From Whalleya microplaca (lineage: Eukaryota > Ascomycota > Sordariomycetes > Xylariales > Xylariaceae), in assembly GCA_022497155.1 (NCBI GenBank), contig MU385794.1, positions 1-64,000 of the forward strand: 64,000 nucleotides of DNA, given 5' to 3'. The notes under the pieces are model-generated. The model did not search any database and was not told the DNA's origin. It saw only the letters and a list, made by a program, of their open reading frames with translations. Of the stretch, positions 1 to 11,906 are shown piece by piece (position 1 is the stretch's first letter; each line of letters begins with the position of its first letter). The translations under genes were made by a program, and so were the position numbers.

Positions 1-289
1 ATTTAATAAAGTTTATATAATTTTAAATTAATAATAATAATATTATATTTATTTTAATAAATTAATAAATTAAAATATATAAGTTTTTATAAAAATATAT
101 AATTTAATTATTTTAATATATATAATCAATTTTTATATATTTATATAATTGATTTTTTAAAGTGCTTTTTCCTTTTTACTAAAACGCCCTACTTTTTTAA
201 ATCATTTATTTAATTTTACCCCACCTGTTATACCCCCTTTTACTATACCCTTTATTATACACTATATATTACATAATTTAATTGATTTT

Positions 290-790
290 CGCTATAACTA
301 TTATACTTATTATATCCCGCGGTCGCATTTAATTAACTTTAATTAATTAATTAATATAATTACGAAATAATCGACTTTTAAATAAATGTAACCGGTAATA
401 AATATATAATTAATTTACTTTTTTTACCTTTATTACTCCTATTATTTCCCGCGATCGCATTTAATTAAATTTAATTAATTAATTAATATAATCGCGAAAT
501 AATCGACTTTTAAATAAATGCGACCGGTAAAAAGCTTATAACCAATTTACTTTTTTCACCTTTATTACTCCTATTATTTCCCGCAATTATATTTAACTAA
601 ATTTAATAAATTAATCGAAATAATTACAAAATAATCGATTTTTAAACAAATGTAACCGGTAGAAAACTTATATATAATTACTTTACTTTTTTACTTTTAT
701 TATTTCTATTATTTCTTGCGGTCGCTTTTAATTAGATTTATTTTATTAATTAAAATAATTACGAAATAATCGATCTCTAACTATATATTT
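290..790. repeat. 132-bp tandem satellite, about 3.5 copies
   Basis: The landmark CCCGC (followed by GGTCGC, GATCGC or AATTAT) recurs at 316, 448 and 580, and as a mutated CTTGC at 715, giving spacings of 132, 132 and 135 bp. Each unit carries a TTAATTAATTAA tract, AAATAATCGA, and an ACCGGT. The copies differ mainly by C/T and G/A changes, as expected for RIP acting on tandem copies. Confidence 0.8.
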
Positions 791-1395
791 ATTTATATTA
801 AACCGACTATAGTACTTAAAAACTATTTATAAATAACTACTAGCTTAAAATATAGGACAAAATATCCAGCTAGTAATTATTCGCTAACTATTATAAATAA
901 ATAACTTAAAGTCTAACGCCGGAACTAAATCTTAACGCACGTTATCAAATAATTCCCAATCTAAGGGTCCAATTTCCACTACTAATTAGGCTAAGGTAAA
1001 TGCCCCTAAATAATTAAAAAATAATTATATACTTATTCTTTATAATATAAAATACCGATATTACTAAATTTATAAACATAATAATAAATAAAAAAACTGC
1101 TAATAGTAGTAATCCAAACCTTCTAATAAAATAATAAAATAATTATAAAATAATCGGATATTAATAGGTTTTATAAAAAAAGCGTAAATCTTTGCGAGTT
1201 ATAAATCCTATATTAAAAAAGAATATAGTTAAGCCTTAGCCTTAGCCTAATAATTAAGAAATATTAATTTTAATATTAAAAATCGACGATTAAATTTAAA
1301 AATAACTATCTGTAAAAAACTAGGGTATAACTAAAAATAACGCCGACAATAATACTAAAGCAAATAATAATAACCTTAGAAATAAAGATACTAAT

Positions 1396-1524
1396 ACCGA
1401 TAATTTTACGAGTAAAAATAATAATGCCGATAATTTTATTAATAAAAATAATAATGCCGATAACTTTATAAATAAAAATAGTAATACCGATAACTCTATA
1501 AATAAAAATAGTAATAACGATCGG
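1396..1524 (+). repeat. 30-nt tandem repeats, relic of a repetitive coding region
   Basis: Units begin at 1396, 1426, 1456, 1486 and 1516 (last partial), exactly 30 nt apart. Each opens with NCCGATAA and ends AAAATARTAAT. A period of ten codons suggests a former protein with a ten-residue repeat, now decayed. It lies in the middle of the left AT-rich block. Confidence 0.7.
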
Positions 1525-2837
1525 TATTATAATAAAAAATTCCAGATTATATTAAATTCGGATAATAATCTTAATTTTATTTTTTAAAACAATAACCGGA
1601 ATAAATATAATAAAATAGTACTTAACTATAAAGCTAATAACGATAATAAGAATAACGAAAACGATAAAAAAATAGATATAAATAATAAAATTATTATTAT
1701 AATTATTAAAAACTCCATTAAAAAAAGATAGCGATATATTAATATAAATCTATTACCTTTAAAAGGAAAAAATACCGACTTTAAACTTAAAAAAATTTAA
1801 TTTACCGTAAATAAAAAAGGCTATAAAATTATAGCTCGTAAAACACTTATTTTATTAATTAAAGAAAAACCTTAAAAATAAATAAAAAAAAAACTCCTAT
1901 TTTTAATACGCCTAACATACGGCAACTAAAAGCACGCAAATAAAGGCTAAAAAGTATATAAAAAGATTATTTTATAATTATTTCATTAATCTAATTATAG
2001 TCGCTACTTTACGTAAAATTTATTATTACTAAAAAAATACCGACCTTTTAATTTCTAAAGCCGTTTTTTAATAACTCGCCCGGGAAATTTCTTAGTAATT
2101 TAGCATAAAATATAAATAGCAAGCTTTTATTATACTTAGCTTTTAAAAAACAGCTAAATCTATTATAACAGAAATAATAAAAAATATAATTATTAATAAA
2201 ATAATTATAAAATAATTTAATAAGTTTTTAATATTTAACCTAATTTATATTTACGCTAATCGAGTTATATTATAAATTAAAAATATAACTTTAATAAAAA
2301 TAGTTATTAGTTATTTCCTAATTTTATAAAAAGCATAATTAAAAAATTATACGCCTGATTTACTAAAACAATAAATATATTATAAAAAAATAGCTCGGAA
2401 AAATCGGGCGGTATAAAAAAAAACAGCTTTAAAATAACATTAGGCTACACTAACTTAACAAGCTTTAAAAAACCAAAAGATATAAAAAAAAAGTCAATAA
2501 TTTAAAACTATAAAAAAATAATTTTCTACAGCTTAATTAAAATAATAATTTAATAATATTTAGTTTTTAAGAAATACTAACGTTTAAAATACGAAACTTT
2601 ATATAAATACCTTTACTATTTATTAATATAAGCATTTAAGCATTTACTAATTTATATTAATATATAAGTTTTAGTTAATTATTTTATAATTATTTCGAAA
2701 TCCTATCTGTCTTATTAATATATATACATTTCTTATAGGAGTCCTATGGGAATATATAATGGGAGGGAAATTTCGTAAGAGTCTTATTACTAACGTAGGA
2801 CTTATATAGGAGTCCCATCACTTCCCATGGGAATTGG

Positions 2838-2859
2838 TGGGAGTCCCATGGGACTCCCA
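2838..2859. repeat. 22-bp perfect palindrome at the edge of the AT-rich block
   Basis: The stretch centred on CCCATGGG, with GGAGT/ACTCC arms, is a perfect 22-bp inverted repeat. Partial copies of GGAGTCCYAT lie nearby at about 2740 and 2810. It sits where the AT-rich block gives way to normal DNA, so it may be the terminal repeat of the decayed element. Confidence 0.6.
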
Positions 2860-5175
2860 TGTATAAGTCTATATCTTCCAGTGCTTTGGCTTGAATTCGA
2901 GCAAGCAGCCGAGCCACTGCTGCGAGACTGTAACGAAGCCGTTACCACAGGTCTTGATTTGAGATAACAGAGGGCATGAAAGGTAAAATACTTAGATTGA
3001 TCGCTGGCTAGCAAAGAGAGACTATCTAAGGGACGGCGAAATACAGCCTTTTATATCTGAATAGCTTCCTAGTAAATGGGACTTGGACGCCAAGCCACTA
3101 AGGGCCTTGGCGACCATAAATCACGTGGTAGCTGGTTGCGGGGATATTCAGGAATGGGTGGTTGTAACACAGACAACCTCGAGGTCAAGGGTAGATTCAG
3201 GGATAAATCAATGAATTATCTGTAAAATCAAATTCTAAATAGGCTCAGGTCAAATAAGTGGCGTGGTTCGGCTTGACTTTACTTGATGCCGATGCCTTAT
3301 TGCCCTCGGGATACGCGTTGTCGAGCTTAGTGCGTCGTCGTAGTTATCCATAGCAAGGTACTACTCTTGGGGAGCTTCAAGGTTCCCATCGTAAGCCGAC
3401 TTAAATACATCATTAAGTTACATATCGTCAATTAGTGAACTCGAGTATTGTAATTATAGGAGTCATTGCAGAACTGCGATGGAATAAAGTAGCCATGTCG
3501 CTCTGCCACACGATCACGACACCCCCGTTACGAAAGAAAGTCTTCCAATACAAATACAGGGGGTAGTGACGATATATGACCGTTCAAGCGACCGGTATAT
3601 CGGCGATAGTAGAATTCGCGGCACCGTCTTTCTTGCGGGACGAATAGCGTTGCGACAGTGGACTACGTCGGTAGAGAAGTAAATGAACTCGGAACGGAGT
3701 GGTGTATACTAGAATCTGTCCTCGATCGGTCAGATGATATAAGGTCAACTTGCATCATAGGTATAAGCCACGCATATAGAGACAAGTTTTACTAAATGAG
3801 CGGACCTGTTGTATATATCAGAAAACCTTGCTTAGCAGACCTATATACCCCAAAGGAGGTCATGTGGACAGCTTCGGCAGTCCCCCGGCATTGGTATACT
3901 ACCACAACAAATCAACAGAAGGAGGATACTCGGTGGACCCAGCCATCCGTAGTTACCGAATTAAATCCACTTATCATCGTTGTGAGTCATTGATTTCAAT
4001 GTTGGAGAGTGACTCAAAATGAGTCTTCAGATTATTCACTATGTTTGATTTATCATTTGGCTTTTATATATCCTTACAAATATCCTTACCTTATTACATA
4101 GGAGTATATATGTGATTATGAGGCATGCGTCCACATATTGGGGGTCGTGTGGTAGTGGTTGACGACTACGTACGATGCTGAACATGAAAACTACAATCTA
4201 GGGGCTCATTTTTGAGAGAGCTGAGATATTTACAAGCTTTCGTTGTCTTTGATCGCTCAATTAGCTGAACAGCCCTCTCGCCTTCGCTAACTTCGTCGCC
4301 ATCAGCCGAAGCTTTGCGCTGAAATGTAGGGAGTGACACTAGAGTATGGACCATGCATGGCTAGCTAAAATCGTAGGAATTTTTGATATTCATCTTATGA
4401 TACTGGGAGCTTGCGGTGTTGTCTTGTGTCTTGCCCCTGAAGTCAAGTTGATATACTAGATGAATGGTATTCACGTGAAACAATTCAATATTCAGTATGT
4501 AGCATTGAAATTGACTAGGTAGTATTTCGCAGTCCACACACCAATTCAAATCATATCTAGTAATTGCATTAATTGGACTTGGGCTTGAACTGATTGACGT
4601 TATTCAAAGGTTGACCTTAGTCAGGCACCACAACTACCCCTGAACTCCTACCAGTAAGTCCGCAGTACGTGGACAACGCTGCAGAAAGCTCCTTGAAAAT
4701 GACATCACGATATTTCAATTTTCTTAATACAGTCAGTTCCATTGGGTGAAGGGGTGCATTTGTCACTTCATCGGCGTAGAAGGGTTTCAACTACGTGCGA
4801 AGATGGTGTGACATCAATTTCCGCTTTGGGACTCCGCAACTCCGGTGGCGAGTGGGAAACCATCCCGCAACTCCGATGACGATCTACTGGTTGTTGTATG
4901 TAACAGCAATATCATATAGCAGCGACATAATCATGCGGGAACACATTATCCCCGAGATATTTGTGTAGGCACGGTGATTAGAAATGGGCTCTCATTGTCA
5001 ATAGTATAAATGACAGAGATATTCTTTGAAAATGGAGATCCAAGACTCGAAAGAGACAGACAGAAACACACAATTGCTTGCAATCATTTCAAGCCACCAA
5101 AAGAGCCCCTAAGACACATCCAATATTCCTATATATCTGAACAATTTGTGTTATCCTATCAATCCGACGCCGAAA
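2860..5175. other. Gene-free stretch
   Basis: Normal base composition, but only short overlapping frames without codon bias, domains or believable splice pairs. I see no gene here. The last 300 bp serve as promoter and leader of the reductase that follows. Confidence 0.5.
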
Positions 5176-6219
5176 ATGGTCGCCAACAAGAGCCTGATCT
5201 TCAAGAAGATCCCTTCAGGTAACATTGTACCTGGAGAGCACTTAGTAGTCGAAGAGCGCCCCTTCGACCTCAACGCAGTCCCATTCGGTGGTTTAGTTGT
5301 TGAACTGCTGTCGGCATCATTTGACCCCTATATGCGCAGTAAGATGCGTGATGCCAAGATCTGGTCTTACGAGCCTGCATTCCCATTGAACGAGCCCATA
5401 GCGAACGGCAGCATTGCACGCGTACTGAAGAGCGACAGCAATGAGTACAAAGAGGGCGACGTGATCTCCGCCTATCTACCCTTCTCTCAATATGCAGCCG
5501 TCTCTAGTGAACAGCTTGTAAAGGCTGTGAAAATCGACAACCCTTACAATCTGCCGCTAGATTATTTTCTTGGGCCCTTAGGTATGCCTGGCTTGACAGG
5601 GTTTGCTGGGCTCCACGAGATCGGCCAGCCGAAAAAGGGGGAGACGATTTTCATTAGTTCGGCAGCGGGTGCTGTGGGGTCAATTGTCGGCCAGATTTGC
5701 AAGCGTGAAGGCCTTACTGTCATTGGATCTGTTGGCTCCGATGAGAAACTGGACTTCATCATAAATGAGCTTGGGTTCGATTCTGGGTTTAACTACAAGA
5801 AGGAAAGGCCAGGAGATGCGCTGGCAAGACTCGCCCCCAATGGAATCGACATCTACTTTGAGAATGTCGGCGGTGAGCACCTCGAAGCTGCGCTGGCGAA
5901 TATCAAGATTCGCGGAAGAATCGTGATATGCGGTGTCATTGAGGGATACAACAAACCAATGGAGGAACGATATGGTGTCAGAAATCTACTTGAGATGTTT
6001 GCTAAGCGACTGACGATGAGGGGCTTCCTCGTGTTCGATGAAGACTTCGGACCAAAATACACCAAGGAACATCAAGCAAGTGTGCAGCGTTGGATCTCTG
6101 AAGGCAGTTTTAAGGTCAAGTTGCACGTCACTCACGGTCTTGACCATGCTGCCGAGGGACTTCGTGATATATACGAAGGCAAGAACTTCGGCAAGGCCAT
6201 CTTGAAAATCAAGGAGTAG
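5176..6219 (+). CDS. NADPH-dependent medium-chain reductase, leukotriene B4 12-hydroxydehydrogenase / prostaglandin reductase-like
   Basis: Single-exon gene, 347 aa. The family (zinc-independent medium-chain dehydrogenase/reductases, including yeast YML131W and mammalian PTGR1) reduces the C=C bond of alpha,beta-unsaturated carbonyls with NADPH in the cytosol. The N-terminal GroES-like half has SFDPYMRSKM. The Rossmann half has the nucleotide-binding segment ISSAAGAVGSIVGQ near residue 160 and the family-like FENVGGEHLEAAL. No catalytic or structural zinc cysteine cluster is visible. I chose the ATG at 5176 (context AAAATGG, followed by VANKSLIFKK). An in-frame ATG at 5146 would add ten residues outside the family's usual start. 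Either a stress/detoxification enzyme or a tailoring enzyme for the oxidoreductase group downstream. Confidence 0.88.
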   Translation: MVANKSLIFKKIPSGNIVPGEHLVVEERPFDLNAVPFGGLVVELLSASFDPYMRSKMRDAKIWSYEPAFPLNEPIANGSIARVLKSDSNEYKEGDVISAYLPFSQYAAVSSEQLVKAVKIDNPYNLPLDYFLGPLGMPGLTGFAGLHEIGQPKKGETIFISSAAGAVGSIVGQICKREGLTVIGSVGSDEKLDFIINELGFDSGFNYKKERPGDALARLAPNGIDIYFENVGGEHLEAALANIKIRGRIVICGVIEGYNKPMEERYGVRNLLEMFAKRLTMRGFLVFDEDFGPKYTKEHQASVQRWISEGSFKVKLHVTHGLDHAAEGLRDIYEGKNFGKAILKIKE

Positions 6220-7017
6220 ATGCAGTTTCGCGATTTGCTGATAGGGGGATCTCATTGACATGGTTGTATATTCGTCTTCACTAGATTAGCACTGGTTGTT
6301 TCTGGGTCGATATCTAAGTAAATTGCTATCGAGCGCTCCTTTACTTTATTTATGAAATTATGATACATCTTAGTTTGAAGGTGTCTGTTATTCTGACCAT
6401 AAACGTGTCAAAGTGGCGTTATAATGGTTTTCGTACAACACTGATATCACAGTTACAGTGTGTGCAATGATCATTTAGGTGCTGCCGTGATCACTCTAGT
6501 AAAATTGTGTAAAGATCTAAGATCCGAAGGATCTTCTAGTTACAGAAAGTATTGCTCCGAGATCCATAGGCTTAAAAAGAGATCTTTAATACCCCTATTA
6601 TCGTGACAACTGAAAGAGAAATCAAATTAGGGTGGATTGATCAGCTATGCTTACTTTTCAGAATCTCTGTCTGTGTCGTCTATTCCAAAATGCGATGAAG
6701 AAAATTTGTGTGAAAAGGGTCCCTTCACTTGGGAGCTGAGCCACAAACACATTCCTTGGTATGACTCTATATGTGACCTAATACAACCTCGGAGTGCAAT
6801 CTTCCGCATCTCGAGGACAGACCCCACAAGGTGACCTCTAGTCCTCGAGAAATATAAAAATTTGCCAGCGACTCTACTGTTGTCCTCAGTGATAGAGATC
6901 ATGAAAGTTTTTGCTTGTAGCCAGCGGAATTTATAATGCGAAACTAGCTCGCTCTGTTATTGCCGCGGTTTACAATTTGTTACTTAGGGCAAGCCGTCAA
7001 TTAACAACTAGACCAAG
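6220..7017. other. Intergenic, no gene seen
   Basis: About 800 bp between two genes on the same strand. Short open frames around 6640-6900 lack any recognisable feature. The right part is the promoter of the CE1 esterase. Confidence 0.5.
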
Positions 7018-7941
7018 ATGCACGCAAAATTAGGATGTGGTCTTGCTTTTATCTTAGCCATTGCGCCGCTCTTCGTTAGTAGTGCGTCACTCGAGAAGGT
7101 AACTTCAGACTTTGGTCCTAATCCAAGAAATGTTGGGTTTTACATCTACGTTCCGGACGAACTCGCCGCCAATCCACCAATCCTAGTCAACCCTCATTGG
7201 TGCCATGGCGATGCACAGGCTTGTTATGCTGGTTCCCAATATGCGACGTTGGCTAGTCAGTATGGCTTCATCGTCATCTACCCAGACAGTCCGAATACTG
7301 CGGATAAGTGTTGGGATGTGTCCTCCAGCGACACCTTGACTCACGACGCTGGAGGAGACAGTCTTGGTGTTGCCAGCATGGTGCGATGGACATTAGACCA
7401 GTACAATGGCGACCCTGCGCGTGTCTTCGTCACCGGTATTTCTTCGGGCGCCATGATGACCAGCGTGCTTATAGGTGCCTACCCCGATATATTTGCTGCG
7501 GGCTCCGCATTTGCCGGTGTTCCATTCGGCTGTTTCGCCGGCGCCGGTTTTGGGGTGTGGAGCGACGCTTGCGCGACGGGGAAAATCACAAAAACCGGGG
7601 AGCAGTGGGCAGACATAGTAAAAGCTGGATACTCGGGCTATGATGGATGGCGGCCCAAGATGCAAATATTCCATGGCACAAACGATGAGGTGCTCAATTA
7701 CACCAATTTTGAGGAGGAGACTAAACAGTGGATATCGGTATTGGGAGTCAGTGAGGTGCCAACAGACACATTGTTGGATACACCGGTTGATGGATGGACG
7801 AAATATATCTATGGTGATAATGACTGGTTCGAGGCATACAGCGCGCAAGGTGTAACGCACAATATTCAAAACCAAGAGTCGGTGGTCTTGAAATGGTTTG
7901 ACCTTACTTGTACGAATGGGGATTGCTTTAATCACGGATAG
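7018..7941 (+). CDS. Secreted CE1-type acetylxylan / feruloyl esterase (PHB-depolymerase family)
   Basis: Single exon, 307 aa. An N-terminal signal peptide of about 23 residues (hydrophobic core GLAFILAIAPLFV) sends it out of the cell. It is an alpha/beta hydrolase of carbohydrate esterase family 1, which removes acetyl or feruloyl groups from xylan. The catalytic triad can be placed: Ser142 in GISSG, Asp223 in HGTNDEV and His281 in GVTHNI. Cys62 lies in HWCHG, where CE1 enzymes carry a conserved loop. There is no carbohydrate-binding module or Ser/Thr linker, so this is the catalytic-domain-only form. The next gene is a GH62 arabinofuranosidase on the same strand, which fits concerted removal of side groups from arabinoxylan. 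Substrate (acetyl or feruloyl) cannot be decided from sequence alone. Confidence 0.9.
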   Translation: MHAKLGCGLAFILAIAPLFVSSASLEKVTSDFGPNPRNVGFYIYVPDELAANPPILVNPHWCHGDAQACYAGSQYATLASQYGFIVIYPDSPNTADKCWDVSSSDTLTHDAGGDSLGVASMVRWTLDQYNGDPARVFVTGISSGAMMTSVLIGAYPDIFAAGSAFAGVPFGCFAGAGFGVWSDACATGKITKTGEQWADIVKAGYSGYDGWRPKMQIFHGTNDEVLNYTNFEEETKQWISVLGVSEVPTDTLLDTPVDGWTKYIYGDNDWFEAYSAQGVTHNIQNQESVVLKWFDLTCTNGDCFNHG

Positions 7942-9607
7942 AAGGAGGACGGGGGCTTATTGTAATAGATAGGCGCATCTGTACGGCGGGTGATATATTT
8001 CTAAGCTAGGTCTTTATTTCTGCACTTGTTGCTTTCGAAGAGACATGGCGAGTTTTGTCGGGATAGAAGCAGGTTGCTATAGTCATTGGGGAAGCATCGT
8101 CACCTAAGTTAGCTAGAGCGGTACCCCCTCTTATATGTATATAAATATAAGGCATTCACTAGCCACCCCACCTCTAACACTCTTGATCGGTTATCGAAAG
8201 GTCCTTCGTTCTAGGGACCAGTAGAACTGGTTATATTTGTTAAGATACGCCCTATAGGGCCGAGTGGTGGTACGTGCCTACGTATGGACGACCGCCTATA
8301 CATAAATATATATATATATATACAAGGTGGCTCTGCCACCTTCCTATAGCTTCACCTTGCACTAATCAAGTCACTGTACTCCTCATTACCTTATCCCATA
8401 TTAACACCATTAGGTTTTTTCGATGTAATGTTCGACGTACGACATGAAGAAGGCGGCATATCTTACGCATAAAATAGTTTGCTTTCTTATAACGGTCTTC
8501 TGACAGCCGCCAGTAGACTTCGGGATCTTCTAAGGATAATCGTGATAATTGAACCTATTCAGGCGATTAGTTTGTGTTAAGTCTTAAGCGTTATGCGGGT
8601 GGGTATGATCATGGATCATGTGAGGGTTTTTATTGCGTATGATTAATCCTAAATTTGAGGTGTAGTATTATGGACCACGTGGACTCGTGTCTTGCTCTAT
8701 AAAGTCGCGTATGTCTATATCAGTTCACAAGGAAGTTCTTAGTCTGCTAAGGTGTAGAGGAACGATATTGCCACTCGGTACTTTCAGTCAGTCTTTGTAC
8801 TTAGCTGATTGTATATAATTCAATTCAGAGCCCTTAACAACCCCTTTCATCTCCTGATGAGTACATTGGAAGGCAGTGGAAATTCTGACGCTTTTCAAGC
8901 TGAAGATTGCAATCACCGTATGGCAACATTACTAAAGAGTCCAGTCGCCTAAATGATTTCTTCACGGGATCTTCTGATTCGAGAAATCTATGTATATATT
9001 CCGAGACAATGCTTGCTGCGTCAAGATTCCACGCTAGTTTACCTTTCTAGGGAGGCAAGTGTCAGCCGTATAACAGACACAAGGAGGTTACCTGTTACAT
9101 TTCCCCTTGACCAACAATATCAGTTGCTTTTCAGTGGTATTATTTTCCTCAAAACTGTGCCTCAAAAGAGACAGGAGTCGCCCGGAGTCTTATCTTCCGA
9201 GCTGCTTGTTCTATAGTCACAGGAATCAAATAATTCCATCCACTATCCACGTTTTCTGCAGAGGTGGGTATTTCGGAAAACCAGAACATTAGACTTCATA
9301 TTTGCTTAATCTGTATCCCGCCTAGGCAGTGATCATCTTGTTTAAGGCTGAACTCAGCAGAGAACTAGACTCAAGCGTTTCTCTCTAGAAACCTTCCTAT
9401 AAATCAAATGATATCTCAGAGCACACCTGAAGGGGGCATGCCGCCAACGATTGGTGCGCATAGCAGAACAGTGATTGGTGCGCGTATTTGGCATCGAGGA
9501 GATCGTCGCTTCGCTTACCCGAGCCCAGTCTCTTTGATGTATAAATCATGGGAAACACTACAACATGTTTGTGATGTTTACATCAAGAATATCGAACATT
9601 AAGTCCT
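7942..9607. other. Intergenic with one dispersed repeat copy
   Basis: About 1.7 kb without a credible gene. It contains a (TA)n tract with a hairpin at 8303-8333 and copy A of a dispersed repeat (8246-8408). A TATAAA at 9540 lies 68 bp before the GH62 start codon. Confidence 0.5.
8246..8408. repeat. Dispersed non-coding repeat, copy A
   Basis: The right part (from TATAGCTTCACC to CCCATATTAAC) aligns with 11343-11402, differing mostly by C/T and A/G transitions. Left of it lies a TA-rich tract and a hairpin with stems AAGGTGGC/GCCACCTT and a TCT loop. Probably a remnant of a small non-autonomous element. Confidence 0.6.
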
Positions 9608-10805
9608 ATGAAAATGTTACTAATGACGGTTTGTGCTGTTGCTGCGTCGGATCGTCATGCATCTTTCTATAAATCCTCTAGCAACGCCATTGTGACAAGG
9701 CAATCAGATAGCCTACCTACAACATTCCAGTGGGACTCCAGTGCCGCACTGTTAGGCCCCAAGGATGATTCTCGCGGCTATGCTGCTATCAAAGATCCCT
9801 CTATCATTTATCACGATGGCAAATATCACGTCTTTGCCAGTACGGCCCACGCGTCTCAAGGCTACAACCTAGTCTATATGAACTTCACCGATTTTGACCA
9901 GGCAGATTCTACAACATTCTACTACCTTGACCAGACAGCAATCGGCCCCGGGTATCGGGCAGCTCCTCAGATTTTTTACTTTGAACCACAGGGTCTTTGG
10001 TACCTCATTTTTCAGAATAACAATGCTGCCTACTCGACTAATCCAGATATAAACAATCCAGCTGGGTGGAGTGCTTCTAAGAACTTCTATACTGGTACGT
10101 CTCGGACCATCACCCAAAACATTGGAAGCGGATACTGGGTCGACATGTGGGTTATCTGCGACTCTTCAGATTGCTATCTATTCTCATCCGATGATAATGG
10201 CCATCTCTATCGCTCTCAGGCTTCACTCGGCGATTTTCCTAGCGGAAGTACATATTACTTCACACTTAATAATTATATTCAAAGACCAAAGCTACCTGCT
10301 TCGCTCGTCTCTGGGGCCGAATTTTATTAAACAGAAACTAGAAGGCCATGAATGATTTCTAGCCACTGCTAACCCTTGTGTTTCTATAGTGGCTGAGCCC
10401 GTGATCGCCATGTCCGCTTCAAACATAAACAGCCTCTTCGAGGCATCAAACGTGTACAATATTGGAAATGACAGCTACCTTCTTCTTGTAGAGGCTATAG
10501 GTAGTGATAATAACCGGTACTTCCGGTCTTGGACTTCTAGTAGTCTGTCTGGAGCCTGGGATGCCCTTGCCGACACTGAGTCTCAGCCGTTTGCCCGTTC
10601 TAACAACGTTGCTTTCAGTGGATCGGCCTGGACTAAGAGCATAAGCCACGGGGAGATGGTGCGCACTGACGTCGACCAGACAATGTCCATTAGCCCGTGC
10701 AACTTACGCTATCTATACCAAGGCATCGATCCAGCGGCTAGTGGCAATTACAACTCGCTTCCTTGGAAACTTGGTCTCCTGACACAGACTAATTCGGCGT
10801 GCTAG
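9608..10805 (+). CDS. GH62 alpha-L-arabinofuranosidase (two exons)
   Basis: Exons 9608-10247 and 10390-10805, 351 aa. The intron 10248-10389 has GTACAT...CTATAG ends. Joining gives [13 protein letters not shown], the sequence expected in GH62. Reading through the intron gives an unrelated tail and a stop. GH62 enzymes remove L-arabinose from arabinoxylan with inversion. Candidate catalytic residues are visible: Asp in [12 protein letters not shown] (general base), Asp in the [15 protein letters not shown] region (pKa modulator) and Glu in SLFEASNVY (general acid). The tail ISHGEMV...CNLRYLYQG is also family-typical. The N-terminus [14 protein letters not shown] is a short but plausible signal peptide. 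There is no binding module. The gene follows the CE1 esterase on the same strand. Confidence 0.92.
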
Positions 10806-11906
10806 GCATTTGTGATTATGAAGAGAACGCAATTTTCCTAAAGGAGTATACTGAGTAATGAGGATAACCGGACTAAGACGCAAATTTTGTGTATTCATTC
10901 AAATTGTAGTTTCCTTTGTGGCACTGAGATTAAGAAATGACCCAAGCGAGTGAGGCTGAGGATTAGGATCATCACAATCTAGAAACATAAGTCTCCTTAG
11001 AATATGTCGATTATACTTCACAAATTTAACTTTTCAACAATGGTGAAACTAGCCCGACGTATTAGGTTATCTTCTTCTATTCTCGTATAGTTACGCACAG
11101 GCAGCAAGCAGTGCAGCAAATCATGAACACGGGTCAATATAGTGAAACAGGTAAGCGTGACGACACGCTTTCCTGAACACGGACCGTTTTGATAACCTTG
11201 GTTATACGGCAATGTTAGCTTCTTGTACAGTCTGACTCATGCTCCTGACAGTGGTGTCAATATACGAACTATAGGGCTGATAGGGGTGCAGGGTTACGTA
11301 TGGCCCCTGCCCGTATATGTATATATACAGGGAAAGGGCCCATATAGCTTTATCTTACACTAAATAAGCCACTACGTTCCTCATTACTTTGTCCCATATT
11401 GACGAGTGGGACTGTAGTCTGGAAAGCCTTGAAATTCTATTTCTTTTTTCTTTCTGAACCACCGCTTCCATCCAATCAATTCAAATCAATTCACTGCACC
11501 CCTTTGGTTAGAGTCAATTTAAGTCGATCAATGAAATAATTTGTTGGGAGTGCTGCTTTTTCCTGCCTCCCCTTCAGTTGTAGATCCGGATAAGCATATG
11601 GTTTCCAACCGTTTATCTCTCCCAAAGGTGCTCATTGACTAAATGCCAGGTATACCCATACTCGTTGAGATCCAATACCAATTATTAGGTGGTTGAGTTT
11701 GGGCCACACATCTACATTTTCATGACCAGGAGTAACACGTCATGTCTTTAGAAGAACAAAGCCTTGCTGATCAATAAATAACATTTATAAGGAACTTTCA
11801 ATGATCTAATGCCACGCCACTCATACTAGTGGGACCTTAGTATTTTGGCTGGCGCGAACTCTCCCCCCCTTTCCCCTTTAGTGGCCTCTACATCCTCTCG
11901 ATCAAA
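10806..11906. other. Convergent intergenic region with repeat copy B
   Basis: About 1.1 kb between the convergent GH62 and P450 genes. No gene seen. It carries copy B of the dispersed repeat at 11260-11405. Confidence 0.5.
11260..11405. repeat. Dispersed non-coding repeat, copy B
   Basis: Aligns with copy A (8246-8408), best over TATAGCTTTATC to CCCATATTGAC. Upstream there are again CTATAGGGC, TACGTATGG and a TATATATACAGGG tract. Differences from copy A are largely transitions, compatible with RIP or age. Confidence 0.6.

Larger units (their letters stand above)
1..2800. repeat. AT-rich, RIP-like degraded repeat block (left)
   Basis: Extremely AT-rich DNA with stops in all frames and no intact gene. 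Runs of TTA, ATA and TAA dominate, and CpA/TpG are scarce, the signature of repeat-induced point mutation (C to T in CpA context) in ascomycetes. Inside are a 132-bp tandem satellite, a 30-nt tandem repeat that once was probably coding, and a palindromic right edge. Base composition changes abruptly to ordinary DNA near 2.8 kb. The original element cannot be named from the sequence. Confidence 0.85.

Noticed and set aside
2802..4549. Small open frames of 60-70 aa
   Set aside because: Length expected by chance, mutually overlapping, no recognisable sequence.
7393..7935. 180-aa minus-strand frame over the CE1 esterase
   Set aside because: Antisense shadow; the plus frame has a signal peptide and full catalytic triad.
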